A model generated the notes under the pieces. The model was not told the DNA's origin, ran no database searches, and worked only from the letters and a program-made list of their open reading frames with translations. The translations under genes and the position numbers were made by a program. A stretch of DNA of 64,000 bases, taken from contig CM074856.1 of NCBI GenBank assembly GCA_037501455.1, forward strand, positions 98,136,001 through 98,200,000, written 5' to 3'. Every line of letters begins with the position of its first letter. Within the stretch, counting starts at the first letter, position 1. Of this stretch, positions 36,443 to 49,226 are shown piece by piece. The DNA is from Lantana camara (lineage: Eukaryota; Streptophyta; Magnoliopsida; Lamiales; Verbenaceae).

Positions 36443-37110
36443 ACCGAAAATAAAGCAAGGAAGTCTCCAATACTCCCAAGCAACTCACTCAAAAACCAAG
36501 TTTAAAATCACGTAAATCACCCAAAACAAGTAAGAAACGTCGCCCACAAAGATATTCAATTACACCAAGTAATTTAACACATTACAGATCAAAGCACCTA
36601 ACATAAAAACTATAAAAGTTAAATTTGCATGGATGCATGTATCATGAATGCTATAAGTACCGTTCACCGTAGTTGCGAAAATTCAGATTTGTGAGTTGTC
36701 GTTGTCCAAGGTATGATCTGTCCTGAATGTAACTCGGTGCCCCACTTGTCTTGAACCTCTTCAGGGTTCCCCGGTGAAACGATTGATAAATTCCTTAAGG
36801 ATTATATCCTTAAATCCTTTCTAACTTGTACTGCTACCCAACTTCTTCAATCCTTATCCAAATCGGTGCTTAACATATCCCCGAGGATCACCCCTCTGAG
36901 CAAACTTGATGATTCAATCCCAACCTTATGATTTATTCTTATAGTCTCTCTCTCAACACAAATCTTTTCCCACCTTCCGTTCCCATTGTCCGTTCATTCC
37001 CTTTCGATCCCCCTCAACGTTATATTTGATAACTGGTCCCATATTTCCTTAACCGAAGATAGAAGGTTCTTGATGATTCTTGAAATTTGAGACCAATACT
37101 CCAATTATCA

Positions 37111-37112
<2 letters not shown>

Positions 37113-37141
<29 letters not shown>
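37113..37141. repeat. Poly-T tract, 29 bp
   Basis: Five bases longer than the tract at 29880-29903. Confidence 0.95.
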
Positions 37142-39420
37142 CATTTGGTCTCTACTTAAGCTTCCTTGTAGATTACCGTTGATATAACTAATAACTAATA
37201 ACTAATAACTCGATGATATTATCTTGGACCCCTTCATACTTCATTGAATAAATCTTGATCGACACCATCCCCGTATATGATAGCTTGATTCGGTTTTCCC
37301 CCTTGTTAATTCTACTTAGAAGTCCATAGGAACTCTCTTATGATTCCATCACCTTCAGATCAGAATTCCATACGTAGCTTCTCTCTTAATAGCTTAACCA
37401 TAACCGCCGTCTTATTCATTCCTAATCACCACCCTTAGGACTTCCAGATTCTCCTTAGTTTGCATCCCCGTCATTACTCCTAACATATTCATTCGAACAC
37501 CACTCCCATCCTCCAATTCACCTCTCGGTCGTGCTCTCCCCCTTAAAATTTTTGCTCTTACATATCAACCTCCATGAATCCTTCTTTCATTGAAATTTTT
37601 GCTGAGCCACTTCTGTTTCTTTAATTCACTCCCAAGGTTCAATTCAAACCCTTCAGTAATTACTTCCTTCTAATCCCTAACTCTTCTCTTTCTTGCTCTT
37701 CTTGAAATCTAGACCAATCTAATCCTCTCTTGCATTTCCCTTCTTTCAACTAAAGGTAACCCCTTCAAGGATCGAAAGGATTTACATTATTTCCTAATCA
37801 ATGCTCCCTTAATTAGAAGTTTTAGTCGGATTCGTTACTTCGCCTCTGAGATTAAGGTTCCTCCAAAACCCTCCAACTTAGTTTCTTCGATGTAGATTGT
37901 GCTAGCCAAGCTACATGCCCGGAACTCCCAAGATATAACCCAACTATTCTTCTCGTCTTGATTCGAGTAAGCCTTGATTAATGAATAACTTGATGAACAA
38001 GGTGGAGTCATTCCCTATCAATTAAACACTAATCCATGCATGTTGGATTAACATGCCAATGTACTTAATAAACAGTCAAATATGCAACAATGCAACACGT
38101 TGGAGAAATTATATTAATTAAACATAAACGTACATATAGATACAGAAAGCAATTAACTTAAATCGATACATGATGCTTATGCCATGAATATGCAGAACCT
38201 GTCACCGAGGTGGTAAACTTTTAGCTTGACGACGTGTTCCTCATTCCCATGATTGTAACTTTCTTTAAAGACATCGATAATTCCTTAGCTTTCCATGGTC
38301 TTCGAATCTCCCTAATCTTCTTCATCCATTTGTATATCCCATAGCCCGAACGTACTATTCTTGAACCCAAGGTCTTCTTTGTCAATGGAGTTTACACCTC
38401 AACGTACTTCCAAGCATCGACCTCCAAAGGTCGTCCAAATCTTCATCTTGATGTCCCCTCCGGTTAAAGTTCCTTTAGCTTATCCTTTGTTTCCGATTTA
38501 CACGCATAATTCACCCATAATAACGCTTTCCATTCTTGCTTGCTTCTTGATGTCTCCATGTTCCAAGGTTCCAAGAAGATGACGTAATTTGTATTCCTTG
38601 ATGCTTATAAGTCCCTTTTGCCTTGCGTCCATTCGTTGTCCCACGCTTATATTCGCATCAAGTGAGATTCCATATTTGACCTCATAATGAGCCTTGTGAT
38701 TAACGGCTCCCAATCCTTGCATCTGAGTTGAGTCGAATCCCTTTTTAACACATCATGTATCCGACTCCTTGAAGCTTCCCAATTTGGCCTTCCAATCACT
38801 CAACCATTCCAAACTCGGAGCTTCAAAGGTGAACCTTGGGGCATTTACTCTTGTATTAGATGTCTCCAAAATCGGGGTGGTGAAGAGTTCCACACCCCTC
38901 TTGTTGTCTCAGGCATCCCTTAAGTCGAAGCTTGAGTCTTTGCAATTCTTGTATGTTGAGAACCTTCAAGGTTTATAGGTAGGGCAAGATTGATGAACCT
39001 TCCCGTGATCCAAGCTTCCTCCCATGATACGAGCCATGATAGGTGGTTCCATTGTGCACGCCACGGAATTTGAACACTCGGCATTCAAGTTACCTTGTCA
39101 ATTGTAGTTGGTGTGAATGGTAGCTTAGTTTGCATAATAGTAACCTATATAAGAAAGATCAACTCAAATATGGGTGCATGAAGATTAGCGTATGCTTATG
39201 ACACGTAGTTAAATAAATCAATGCACATAGAATGCAAAATGCAACACTTAACGCAACTAAATGAAAGCGTAGATTGTATACACATATTAAGCAATTCCCA
39301 ACAATTAGTATCAAATATTCATGCCAAAACGATGCAATGCACATATATTAACAAGTTGTTCCTATGCCGTGCGACCTAACTGACTCAAACACGACTCAAG
39401 AACACCGGTTTTGCAACCGG

Positions 39421-39432
39421 GCTCTGATACCA
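39421..39432 (-). other. Primer-binding site, array unit 2
   Basis: GCTCTGATACCA on the plus strand, 8 nt before LTR C. Confidence 0.93.
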
Positions 39433-39440
39433 CTTAAGGA

Positions 39441-42400
39441 TGTAGCACCCCGCACGTGAGGCACCACATCCCCCGCACTATGGCTCAACACGAGTAACGA
39501 AACTGTAACTCCGCACCCGTATCAAACCATAGCGAACGGGAGACCAACATAAAAACTTTCCTAAGCCAGGCGGAGCTAGACCCTGCAATGAAAACCAATC
39601 CACAAAGTATAATGCATAGCAAAGCCAAAGTTCAATCATACAAACCATAAACGGAATTTGGGCTCTTCAGGCCTCTTTTAAAACATAACAAAACCCAGTA
39701 AAAGCTATTCACTAACAATTACATAATTATTCAAGTTCCAGAGACTATGAAATCGAATCATACATAAATCCAATACATGAATGAGTGCAGAGACTCTTCT
39801 AACTTAACTTGACCACTTAAAGACTCCAAAACCTCCGCCTAGCTCGAAACTCCAAAGCCAAACCTGCACACTAAAGTGTTGGGGGGGGGAGAGGGTCAGT
39901 CTCTAGAAGACTGAGTGAGCAGGAGCGATATACATATATAAAAACATGCACATGCAAGTCGTAAATTCCGAACAAGGTTTTTATTTGAAATTATTTCCCA
40001 AAAAGGGCAAGAGAATGACTAATCAATGCTCGGATTTTAGGACTAAGTCATATTAGTTTCATTACATTCATAAATCATACATAAATATAAGGCTCGGCGA
40101 GTGAGCGTGCACAATCTCCAACCAAACTCCGACCGTGTACGACAAATATCAATAATATATTGATTCGGCGATCATGCGATATATCATAATACACACAGAC
40201 CATAAATCATAAATCATAAATATATTCGTTTGGGCAATCCGTGTCCCGGCCTTCCCGCACGGTGCATAAACATAATAAAATCATAACATAAATCATAAAT
40301 CATATCCAACCTTCTTCCTCCGGGTGGTGGACGGGCTTGCAAGACCCGACCACCTCAATCATGGGCCAATGGGGTTTCATGACTCCCCCAAGGGCACTCA
40401 GCTCCCATTCCCCGCTAAACCTCCTAGCGAGGGCCGGTATCACCGTAGTTGGTTGGGACTAGTATATGGGATCCCCGTCAGCCCTTGCTTCCTCGGTTAG
40501 CCACATATACTAAGTCCCGGGGCCCGTTCAGTCATAAGTCATAAATGTGTCTCGCCAAAATATATCAATCATAAGTACATACCATAATTCATAAATCTTT
40601 TGAAAAGGGTTTACCCAATCAATACATACTATAAGAAATCATACCTTACCGTGTAATTCGGCATGTGCTATATACGTACCTCTCCGTGTCATCCTATTCC
40701 GTAGCTAGCATGAAGACACACGGTTTGGAGCATAGCCTCATTACCAAACCATTTTTAAGTTATACGCTCATACGCATAATTCAGAAGGGTTTACTCGATA
40801 ACTTCATTTGAAAATCATATATATATAATCATAAGGTTTTGGCCAAAGCTTTTCACATAAGGGTTGTAGGGTTTGTTACATAGCTAAAACAAAAACCACC
40901 CTCACCTTAATCGTGATGAAACAAGGATCGAGCACCAAGTGCCTGAACGATCAAAAGCTCTCCACCCTGGAGATAAACTGTACAAAAGACCACAAGACGT
41001 GTTCGTGAGACTCAAGACTCTAAATGAACCATATATGACGCACGGCAATGCACAAGCGTGATATGAAGGCATAAAGATCATATTAAGTCATGAAAATCAT
41101 ATAACCAATTCATTCACTTGTTCAATCATAAATCATTCAAATTCTTCAATTCAATCTCCAATCAAATTAATTCAAGAATTCAAATAGGAGCATAGAACAT
41201 ATTCAAGCTCTTCCATAATGCTACCACATACTTCATATTATATAAGATAGCATATTTCCAAGGTTTGACAACAAGGAGAAATCATATGATATAGAAAATG
41301 AGTTTCGCAATTCATAAACGACATATAAACACACATAAACGGCAATAAGCGAAAGCATACCTATAACTCATCCAAATGCCATGAAATTAAACCATAATGC
41401 TCCCAACATATAGCAAAACAAGTTCATAGTTCAACACAAAAGGAGATAAAGCCATTCAAGAGGTGAAACAAATCAAAAACCGAAAAGGAAGCAACACGGA
41501 CTGCGCAGGGGAAGGGACACGGGGTGTCACCAACCCTAGCCAAACTGAGCCACGGGCGTGGCCCAGTACAGAGCTGCCCAGAAGGTGTGACACGCCCGTG
41601 TCTCACTCTTATGAGTAAATGAGACACGGGGGTGTCACGGTACAGAACTAAAACCGTTCACAAAGTTAAACAGGCAAAACTGATCCCTTACAAACTCAAT
41701 CCAAAAACATACCAAATGAACTCCAAATGCTCTGAAACTTAATATAAAATATATTTGGCATATTATGAACATTTTTCATTTAGAGTGCAAAGGCTAAATC
41801 ACACGTTAAGATCATCGAATCCATGCAACAAAACTGGGTCGCCAAAATCGCACATATGAGCCCTAATGATTCCATCATGCCTTGATCAAGTACTTAGGGG
41901 TTGAATTTGGATCTGAAACTTTGGGGAATGCATGCTAACATACTAAACAACTAATATACATCATATATATGCGAAATGGCACAATTTAAAACACATTAGG
42001 GTGACCAACAACCACACATAGGCAACAGCAACAAATCTGTCATGGAGCATGCATAAAAACAGGCCATGTATTTCGGTTTTGAGGCTTCAAATGGATCCAA
42101 ATACTTGAAACATGAATGCTAACATATATAAAAATGAGTGTACATCAACTCCAAGCCATTTCACACGAAATGGAGACCATTTGATCAAGCAACAACACAA
42201 AATTTCACACAGCAGTTCGAAAAACAGGGGAATCAATTTGATCATCAAGTTTGGAGCTCCATATCTCAAAATTTTATAAAAGGAGCAAGAGAAGAAATCC
42301 TCCTAACATCATATACTATCAGCTAGGAAAGAAATAAGCCAAGAAACAAGCTCATATACTCATTTACAAGCAAGGAAATCAGCTACACAAGCAAATAGGT

Positions 42401-43459
42401 CACAAGAGCAAAAATCCCTAAAAGTTCATATAAAGCTCATCCCTCAAACCCTAACCAAATCTGACCCAAATCATGATGTAAGGAGATGAAATCAAGTATA
42501 ATAGAGTAGAGAAGACATAAATATTCATACCTTGAAGATTTGGTGAAGGAGGGAAGAGATTTGAGCTCAAAATCACAAAGGATGGCCAAGGGTTTTCTTC
42601 CTTCTCCTCTTCTTCCCTCTCTCGTTTCAGTTGCAGCTGGAAATGGAGATATGTGGTTCGGTTTTCAGAGCTAAAGAGGAGAGGAAGGGCTTAACTCAAG
42701 GTAGATAAGTCATGGTTAAGGTAGGGTTAGGTTAAGGGGTGTTATAGGGTCCCACCATGAAGACTAGTCAACAAAAGAAGCTCTTCTTGCACGGGTTGCT
42801 CGTTACGGTTGGATTTCGGAGGTCTTAATGATTTCAAAAAGGTGTGAGGCTTATTCCATTGTCTCCGAATCGTCGATACGAAGACAACGGAGTTGACGGA
42901 ATTCGAAACCGAATTCCCGAGCTCAAGATATCACGCACGGAACCAAGGGTGCGCTAATTGCTCGTTAGCCCCCGATTTGGTTCCACAATCAAAATTAAAT
43001 TCATTAACACATCAAATGAATCCGAAAACTTAAACCGAGCATATAGGCATGTTCATAACACACACATTTACGACATATTAAATTTCCATGCCAATCCGAT
43101 ATCATTACATACATGAACGAAGCACAAATATAACACTCATATGCATGAACGAATTCATATTGTTATAAATGAATTACTAAAACTTAAGTTCCATATTAAT
43201 TAAATTAAAACCAACTAATAACATGTTGAAATTAATTAACGAAATTACCAAAATAGTTAACGTAACATGAAACCTTAATTAAGAAATTAAACACTAAATA
43301 TCAAAGTAAAATAAATGAATTAAATTAAAATAGCAACAGTCTATAGTTTAAAAAAAAATAAACATTTATAAACAATTAATCATATAATTAAATAATTAAA
43401 TCGCGCAATTTATAAACAAATACCCCACATTATTAAAACTGAAAAACTGGGGCGTTACA
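39441..43459 (-). repeat. Array LTR C (4019 bp)
   Basis: 5' LTR of unit 2. It ends GGGGCGTTACA and is followed by the right TGATT duplication. One base longer than A and B because of a 9-G rather than 8-G run near 39882. Structured RNA domain at 40325-40509. Confidence 0.95.
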
Positions 43460-43464
43460 TGATT

Positions 43465-43892
43465 CCTTTGGAGACGAGGCCGGTCAGTGAGGCTCGTGTG
43501 TTCTTCTTTTGCCGTTCGAGGTGGGTTTTTCTTCTACTTAGCTATATGACCCTATAAATACCTTTAACGTGAAAAGTTTTCGACCAAAGTGTATATATAT
43601 ATATATAGAGTCCTTTTCAATGAGTAAATGTTTGCAACGTAAAGCTCTTATTTTATAAATCCTACCAAATGTTTTGGCGAGAAAAGAAAGAATGAATGTT
43701 ATGCACGAATGGGGCCCAGGGACTTGGTGTGAGTGGCTATCCGGGGAGGCATGGGCCGACGGTGATCCCTCACATTAGTTCCACCAATTAACGGCGTAAC
43801 CGGACCTCGTTAGGAGTTAGCGAGGAATGGACGCTGAGCGCCATCTGGGGAGTCATGTAACCCCTTTTGGTCAATGAATGGGTGGTCGTGTC
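43465..43892 (+). repeat. LTR III, right part (truncated at 43892)
   Basis: It resumes LTR III after the array: the 65-nt segment is completed (donor-like GTGGGT at 43521), followed by TATA-like sequence (43590-43608) and most of the structured domain (TGTGAG at 43728 with CTCACA at 43769). It stops inside the last hairpin, where a TRIM element begins. Confidence 0.85.
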
Positions 43893-44376
43893 TGTAACAG
43901 CCCGAAAACCCGCCTGTCGATATTGTCCGCTTTGGTGGGCTAAGCGACACCACCTTCACGGTTTTGTTTCTCCCGGTGGAATTTAAGCCCGAAGGCGCCC
44001 ACCCAGGAAAAGGCCTCAACAGGGAAGAGGTATCCACCCCCTTATAAGGAAGGCTTCGTTCTCCTCTTCTTCTGATGTGGGACAAGCACTTTGAGCTTTA
44101 CAGTCCACCCCCCCATAAGGGCCCAGTGTCCTCGCTGGCACACCGGACCGGGTCCCAGCTCTGATACCATTTGTAACAGCCCGAAAACCCGCCGGTCGAT
44201 ATTGTCCGCTTTGGTGGGCTAAGCGACACCACCTTCACGGTTTTGTTTCTCCCGGTGGAATTTAAGCCCGAAGGCGCCCACCCAGGAAAAGGCCTCAACA
44301 GGGAAGAGGTATCCACCCCCTTATAAGGAAGGCTTCGTTCTCCTCTTCTTTCGATGTGGGATAAGCACTTTGAGCT
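43893..44376 (-). mobile_element. TRIM element, right end truncated
   Basis: Two copies of a repeat beginning TGTAACAGCCCG flank a 69-bp internal part with a purine tract (reverse CCACCCCCCC) and a minus-strand PBS (44158-44169), spacer TT. LTR 1 is 43893-44102 (210 bp, ends TTTACA). LTR 2 is 44172-44376 and lacks the last 5 bp. The two differ at about four positions. After 44376 the sequence changes to the leader of another element, so no target duplication can be paired. Frames of about 90-110 codons here are antisense accidents of the repeat. Confidence 0.85.
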
Positions 44377-45230
44377 CGGTTTGCAACCTAGAGCTCTGAT
44401 ACCACTTAAGGATGTAACACCCCAAACGGAGGATGCCACATCCCCCGCACTAAGACCCAGACCCGGTCACGAAATGGAAAGTCCATGCCCGAATCCGAAT
44501 CATAGCGAACGGGAGACCAACTCACACACTAGGCTAGGCGGATCTAACTTGACAAACTCAGAGTGCGGAAACAATTAAAACCAACAACAATAGATAGCGG
44601 AAGTATTTAAAATAACATGCAGAACAGGTGACTGGTTCAACTAGCATAGATACCTAATCCCGAATATCAATTCATAATCTAATATAATATCAGCATAAGT
44701 ATCAACAATACCTAATGCATCCAAATACCAGCTTACGAACCCTACACGGGTTTAAGTCTAAGTAAAGTATACAACATAACCTTCAAGTGTGAAACATAAA
44801 TACATAACAGAAATAAAGTATGCGACAAATGCATCCTAATACCAACTAGACTGACAAGTGTGACTCAGGAGACTCACTTCCGCCTAGCTCAAGCCAAAAG
44901 GAAACCTGCAAACTAAAAGATAAATGAGGTGTCAGTCAACTGACTGAGTGAGGGGGCTAACGCACACCCACAATATATATATATACAGAGCACAGCACAT
45001 ATCAAAAGGGTGGACTCATGAACCGGGAATAGGTGTTGCATACCAAAGCGTTTCAAAGCAAAACCCAAATATATACATATATATATACTTAGAAAACATT
45101 TTCAGAAACTCTATTCCGATTCATGATTCCCATAACATATCATACCATATGCTCGGCGAGTACGAGCTTCCAACCTCAACTCCTCATATCATAACAAAAC
45201 AGAAATAACATACCAACCTCAACTCCGGGT

Positions 45231-45259
45231 GATGGTAGGGTTGCGCGACCCTTACCATC
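45231..45259 (-). promoter_or_regulatory. Last hairpin of structured RNA domain, LTR V
   Basis: GATGGTA and TACCATC pair, then GGGT with ACCC around TGCGCG. It is equivalent in position to GGTGG/CCACC and GATAG/CTATC in other lineages. The outer stem of the domain is not clear here. Confidence 0.6.
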
Positions 45260-46064
45260 CATACAGTCGAGGGGAGTGTTAATGCTAATCAAACCCTCAG
45301 GACTCCGTTTCCCAACCAAACCTCCTGGTGGGTCCCGGTAGATCCTTATCATACAGATGGAGACTACGCACAGGTATATCCCTGACGGCCCTAACCGTCC
45401 CGGGGGCTCCTTACCCGTTGCTCCTGGGCCCCATAACAGAACAGAACATAATATATACCAACTTTCATGGCAATTCTCGCTACATAATCATAACATAACT
45501 TAACTTTCCGAAATAGCTTACATATGCCTTCATACTTAATTTCCAAAACTGAAGTTGTCTCATAAGGTCATAATCATATCATATCCAACACATATTTAAT
45601 CGTATATATATATATATATATATTATATAATCGCATGGGGGATTGAAATCATCATATTAGGGTCATAGGTCGTTTAACTATACAAAATCCTAAACCTCAC
45701 CTGAGAAACGACGAGACACAAGAATTGAGAAGACGGATGTGCTCGATCGGGTTGTCTCCGCCCTGGAGATCACTGACGAAAAAGGAAACACAAATTACTC
45801 ATGAGACGCGACTCAAACATGAACCACAGAGACGCACGACAATGCTCATGAAGTGGTTTAATGTACTGTGAGATGATTCGATATACAATGAAGTTACAAA
45901 ATGTCATGAGGTGTCATGAACGTATTCATGTGCACAATTAATTTCCAGTTAAAGGCGAATATATAATTTAATTAATACAAAAGCAGAACTTAGCTTCCTA
46001 AAGCAAACCACACTCACAGTTAATAAAAGTTCATTCTAATATACTTATATAACTAGCAGCACAC

Positions 46065-46067
<3 letters not shown>

Positions 46068-46110
<43 letters not shown>
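46068..46110. repeat. (AT)n microsatellite
   Basis: About 43 bp of alternating TA, in LTR V. A second tract lies at 46228-46267. Confidence 0.95.
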
Positions 46111-46112
<2 letters not shown>

Positions 46113-46224
46113 ACCTGCATAACTTATAATATATAAATATACCACATCATCACACACGCACCTACACACCCACAAAACACAATCTTAGAATTTCAGTTAT
46201 AACTTATATTAAATATCCATACTC

Positions 46225-46268
<44 letters not shown>

Positions 46269-47079
46269 CATCACTCATACATACACACAACAGCACGCCG
46301 GTACACATGCACAACACACTAAATTCACAATTATTTAGAAAGATATTATAATTCTTGCATAACCTATTTGAGAAAATTACAAAACAAGAGATTCTCAAAT
46401 AATTCATTCATCACTAGCACATTAATTACCAACATTCAATTTAATTAAGGATATTATAAATTTCACATGACATTCAACACACACATCCACGCACAAACAC
46501 ATAAACATGCACCCATTTAATATCACCTTATATTTATATATATATACATCACCAACACGTAGGCATTCGTGCACATATCACAAAACATGAATTAGTTTGG
46601 CAGTAGATTATAGATAAACAAGCTAAACTTCAAACCAATCCTTCCCTAATTAAATAAAACGAGAATTCACTGATTACTTAATAAGCAGTTTAATTAAAAC
46701 TAACCAAATTCAAAACCATATTTATTCAATTACTATCAGCCACTCTTAAGCCATGTTTCGGCTGAATGGATATGCTAACGTTTATGACTTTTCTCAGCAT
46801 ACAACTAAGTTATAATTAAGCAATTGTTTCATATAATAAGATCAGGCAGCCAACTAATTATCAAATCTGCTCAAACTGAATGTTTTCATTACTCCATAAT
46901 TGAATAAACTGAACAATTGCAATGACACCATTCATTTCAATCCAATAGAACATACGACTCCAACTTAAATACCCGATTTCCATTTCAATATAAAACAATT
47001 CCATACTATACATAAACAGATTCATAAGCCTACACTTACAACTCCATAACCTAAAACACAAAGTTTTGTACAGAATCTG

Positions 47080-47890
47080 AAAGGGAAAGAAATGGTCGGT
47101 CGTTTACCAAAGTAGGGGCAAAAGGGACCATCGTTTGTTGGGAGCTTCCAGGCCATTTCTGTCGCTGCATCCATGACTTAGATAGGGAGGAATGATGGTG
47201 CAACAGTGGATGAGGGACCGAGATTGATGATTGCAAGGTCGAACGACGATTATCGTAGTTGCAGTCAGAATCGACCAGGATAGCAGGAGAACTACGATGG
47301 TGGCGTGAAACGAGCCTGCTGAAGAAGATCTGGGTTCTTCTCCTGTAATTTTCACTGGAATCCATGGCTATCAGGGCTGGTGGAGGTGGCTTCACTCCTG
47401 TTCAGATCTGATGGTGAGGCCTGGCTGAAGCGGCGGCGATCCGGTGTCGCCAAGGAATGGCTGTTGTCGGCGAGTGAAGGTGGTGGTAGTGAACGAACGA
47501 AGGGCTGGCCATCTTTCTTGTGGCGAATGGCGAGGTGTGGCGAAGATGGTGGTGAAGGGTCGCGGACAGATCCGCTGCTACTGGTGGAGCAAAGGCCGGC
47601 GAATCGGTGGTGGCTAACTTATCTTGGCGGCGGAGGGTGGTGCGATGATGGAGGCTGCGTCACGTCGGCCGAGAGAAGAAAAAAGAAAAAGGATGGTGGC
47701 GGCGCAGCTTTCGCTGATGAGGGGAGGAGGGATTTGTTGCGCTGCTGCTAACTCAGAAAAGGGGAGGAGAAGAATCGGTTGGCAGCGATAATAGTGGTTA
47801 CCGGAGGAGGTGGTGGCGATGATGGCTGGCGGAGGTGGAGCTGCCTCGCTGCTGCTACTCCAGACGGTGGGAGAAGAAAAGGAAAATGAA
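47080..47890 (-). repeat. GC-rich GGT/GGC cassette in LTR V
   Basis: Triplet-like GGTGG, GGCGG and GATGG sequence in an otherwise AT-rich LTR, at an offset similar to the cassette in LTR I. Frames of 114 codons (minus, 47051-47395) and 123 codons (plus, 47380-47751) cross it but look like by-products of composition; no domain is recognisable. Capture of a host gene fragment is possible. Confidence 0.45.
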
Positions 47891-48275
47891 TGACTGAAAT
47901 GGGGCTAGGGTTTGATATCATTATACCGTCTCAAGTTCTGAAATTGCAATTAGGTCCCTCAAGTTTCTAAGACTAGTCAATTGAGCCCAAGAATTAAAGA
48001 AAGAACAATTTAGTCCAATTAAAGATTCCAAAATTATAAAAGCATTCCCAACTTTTAATAATTACAAATTAGCCCACATAAATTGAATTAGAAAGCAAAT
48101 AGGTATTAAACACTTATTTCAATTAAGTCCACATATTTTCATAAGTATGCAATTGAGTCAAATAAACAATTAAAACATGAGTAAAGCAATTAAAATACGT
48201 GCAAGGTTGAATAAATAACGTTCTAATCGTACGAAAAGGACATCGTATCTTGCTCTGAAATTGCGGGGTGTTACA

Positions 48276-48290
48276 CATATCTAATCATAT
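48276..48290 (-). repeat. LTR IV sliver between LTR V and solo LTR
   Basis: CATATCTAATCATAT corresponds to CATATTTAATCGTATAT in LTR V (near 45590). It continues at 51680 after the solo LTR, so this is what remains of the left side of LTR IV. Confidence 0.65.
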
Positions 48291-49044
48291 TGTAGTGCCC
48301 AAGCGCAAGGCACCACATCCCCCGCACCGAGACCCGACCCGTATATGAAATGGAAAGTCCATACACGTGCCAAATCCCGGCGAACGGGGACATAACACAC
48401 TCGCTAGGCTAGGCGGGAACTAAAACCTCGAAACTAAATAAACAAATCAACAAGATGAAAGTATGTGCGGAAGCATAACATATATCCAATTATCATGTGT
48501 ATCATAAAAGAAGGGTTCTACTATAAAAAATACCTAGTCTCGAAAATTTAAATATAAACATAACAATTCATGGAATCTTAATCAATTTACAATATGAAAT
48601 GGAGTGACTCAAACTAAACCACAAGACCCTACAGACTCGAACTCCCGTCTAGCGCTCCAAACCTGTAAAATCTGAAAACAAAGCCGGGTTCAGTCTATAA
48701 GAGACTGGTGGGTATAAAATAGGGGCTTTTACAATAAAAAGTACATAATTACACACCCATACATGCAAGTCGTAATCCCGTACGAGGTTTTGAAACGTTT
48801 CCCAAGTGGGTGAAATCAAGGAAAATAACGTTCAGGGTTACAACAACCAATTTCATTCATTCAATCATGTGGTCATATCGTGAGCCCTGGCGAGTGGGCG
48901 AATCCTCCAACATTCTCCTCGTGTGTGCATTTATTCATTCATTCATTAATTCATGGGTGATCATACATTATTCATTCATTCATAATCATAATTGTAATCA
49001 TAATCATATTCATACATAATCACTTACACCTTTTTCCTCCGGGT

Positions 49045-49226
49045 GGTGGACAGGTTTGCAAGGCCCGACCACCTCATACATGATGGCTAGTGAGGTACAT
49101 GAATTCTCAAAAGCCCGGTTAGCCTTTCCTCATCAAAACTCCTGAACGAGGTCGGTTTCACCGTAATTTGGTTGGAACTAGCATATGGGATCACCGTCGG
49201 TCCTTACCTCCCCGGATAGCCACATA
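49045..49226 (-). promoter_or_regulatory. Conserved structured RNA domain, solo LTR copy
   Basis: GGTGG/CCACC with the inner pair set CAGG / CCCG; on the sense (minus) strand the mismatch becomes a G-U wobble. The outer stem CATATG / CATACA also pairs with wobbles. Confidence 0.6.

Larger units (their letters stand above)
36221..39440 (-). other. Array internal region 2 (3220 bp), non-coding
   Basis: Near-identical to internal 1, with the same hairpin array (36281-36442), a 29-bp poly-T tract (37113-37141), and the PBS at 39421-39432. No coding capacity seen. Confidence 0.88.
14812..43459 (-). mobile_element. Tandem LTR-internal-LTR-internal-LTR array, minus strand, with nested chromovirus
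   Basis: There are three LTRs: A (14812-17831 plus 27990-28987), B (32203-36220) and C (39441-43459), of 4018, 4018 and 4019 bp without the nested insertion. Two internal regions are 3215 bp (28988-32202) and 3220 bp (36221-39440). One 5-bp duplication, TGATT, flanks the whole array (14807-14811 and 43460-43464), and no duplication separates its units. The pre-insertion length is about 18.5 kb. The LTRs differ from each other by roughly 0.5-0.8% by eye, so the array is young. It could have inserted as a unit, or grown from one element by unequal recombination between LTRs. Confidence 0.92.
44377..48275 (-). mobile_element. Element V remnant: leader, PBS and 5' LTR, minus strand
   Basis: Leader (reverse of GGTTGCAAACCGAG), PBS reverse complement at 44393-44404, 8-nt spacer and an LTR from 44413 to 48275 (3863 bp, ending GGGGTGTTACA). 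The internal region and other LTR are missing to the left. The LTR holds: the 72-nt splice-bounded segment (45701-45772); a hairpin with arms GATGGTA-GGGT / ACCC-TACCATC (45231-45259); (AT)n tracts at 45604-45622, 46068-46110 and 46228-46267; and a GC-rich cassette (47080-47890). Confidence 0.83.

Noticed and set aside
43893..44376. Cassandra-type TRIM carrying 5S rRNA promoter sequence
   Set aside because: No 5S internal control region could be seen in the LTRs of either TRIM.
43810..44439. Two similar frames (91 and 113 codons) as a duplicated gene
   Set aside because: They are the two LTRs of a TRIM read in the same frame.
47380..47751. 123-codon frame in LTR V as a host gene
   Set aside because: Low-complexity GC triplet composition, antisense to the LTR, no start context, domain or splice support.
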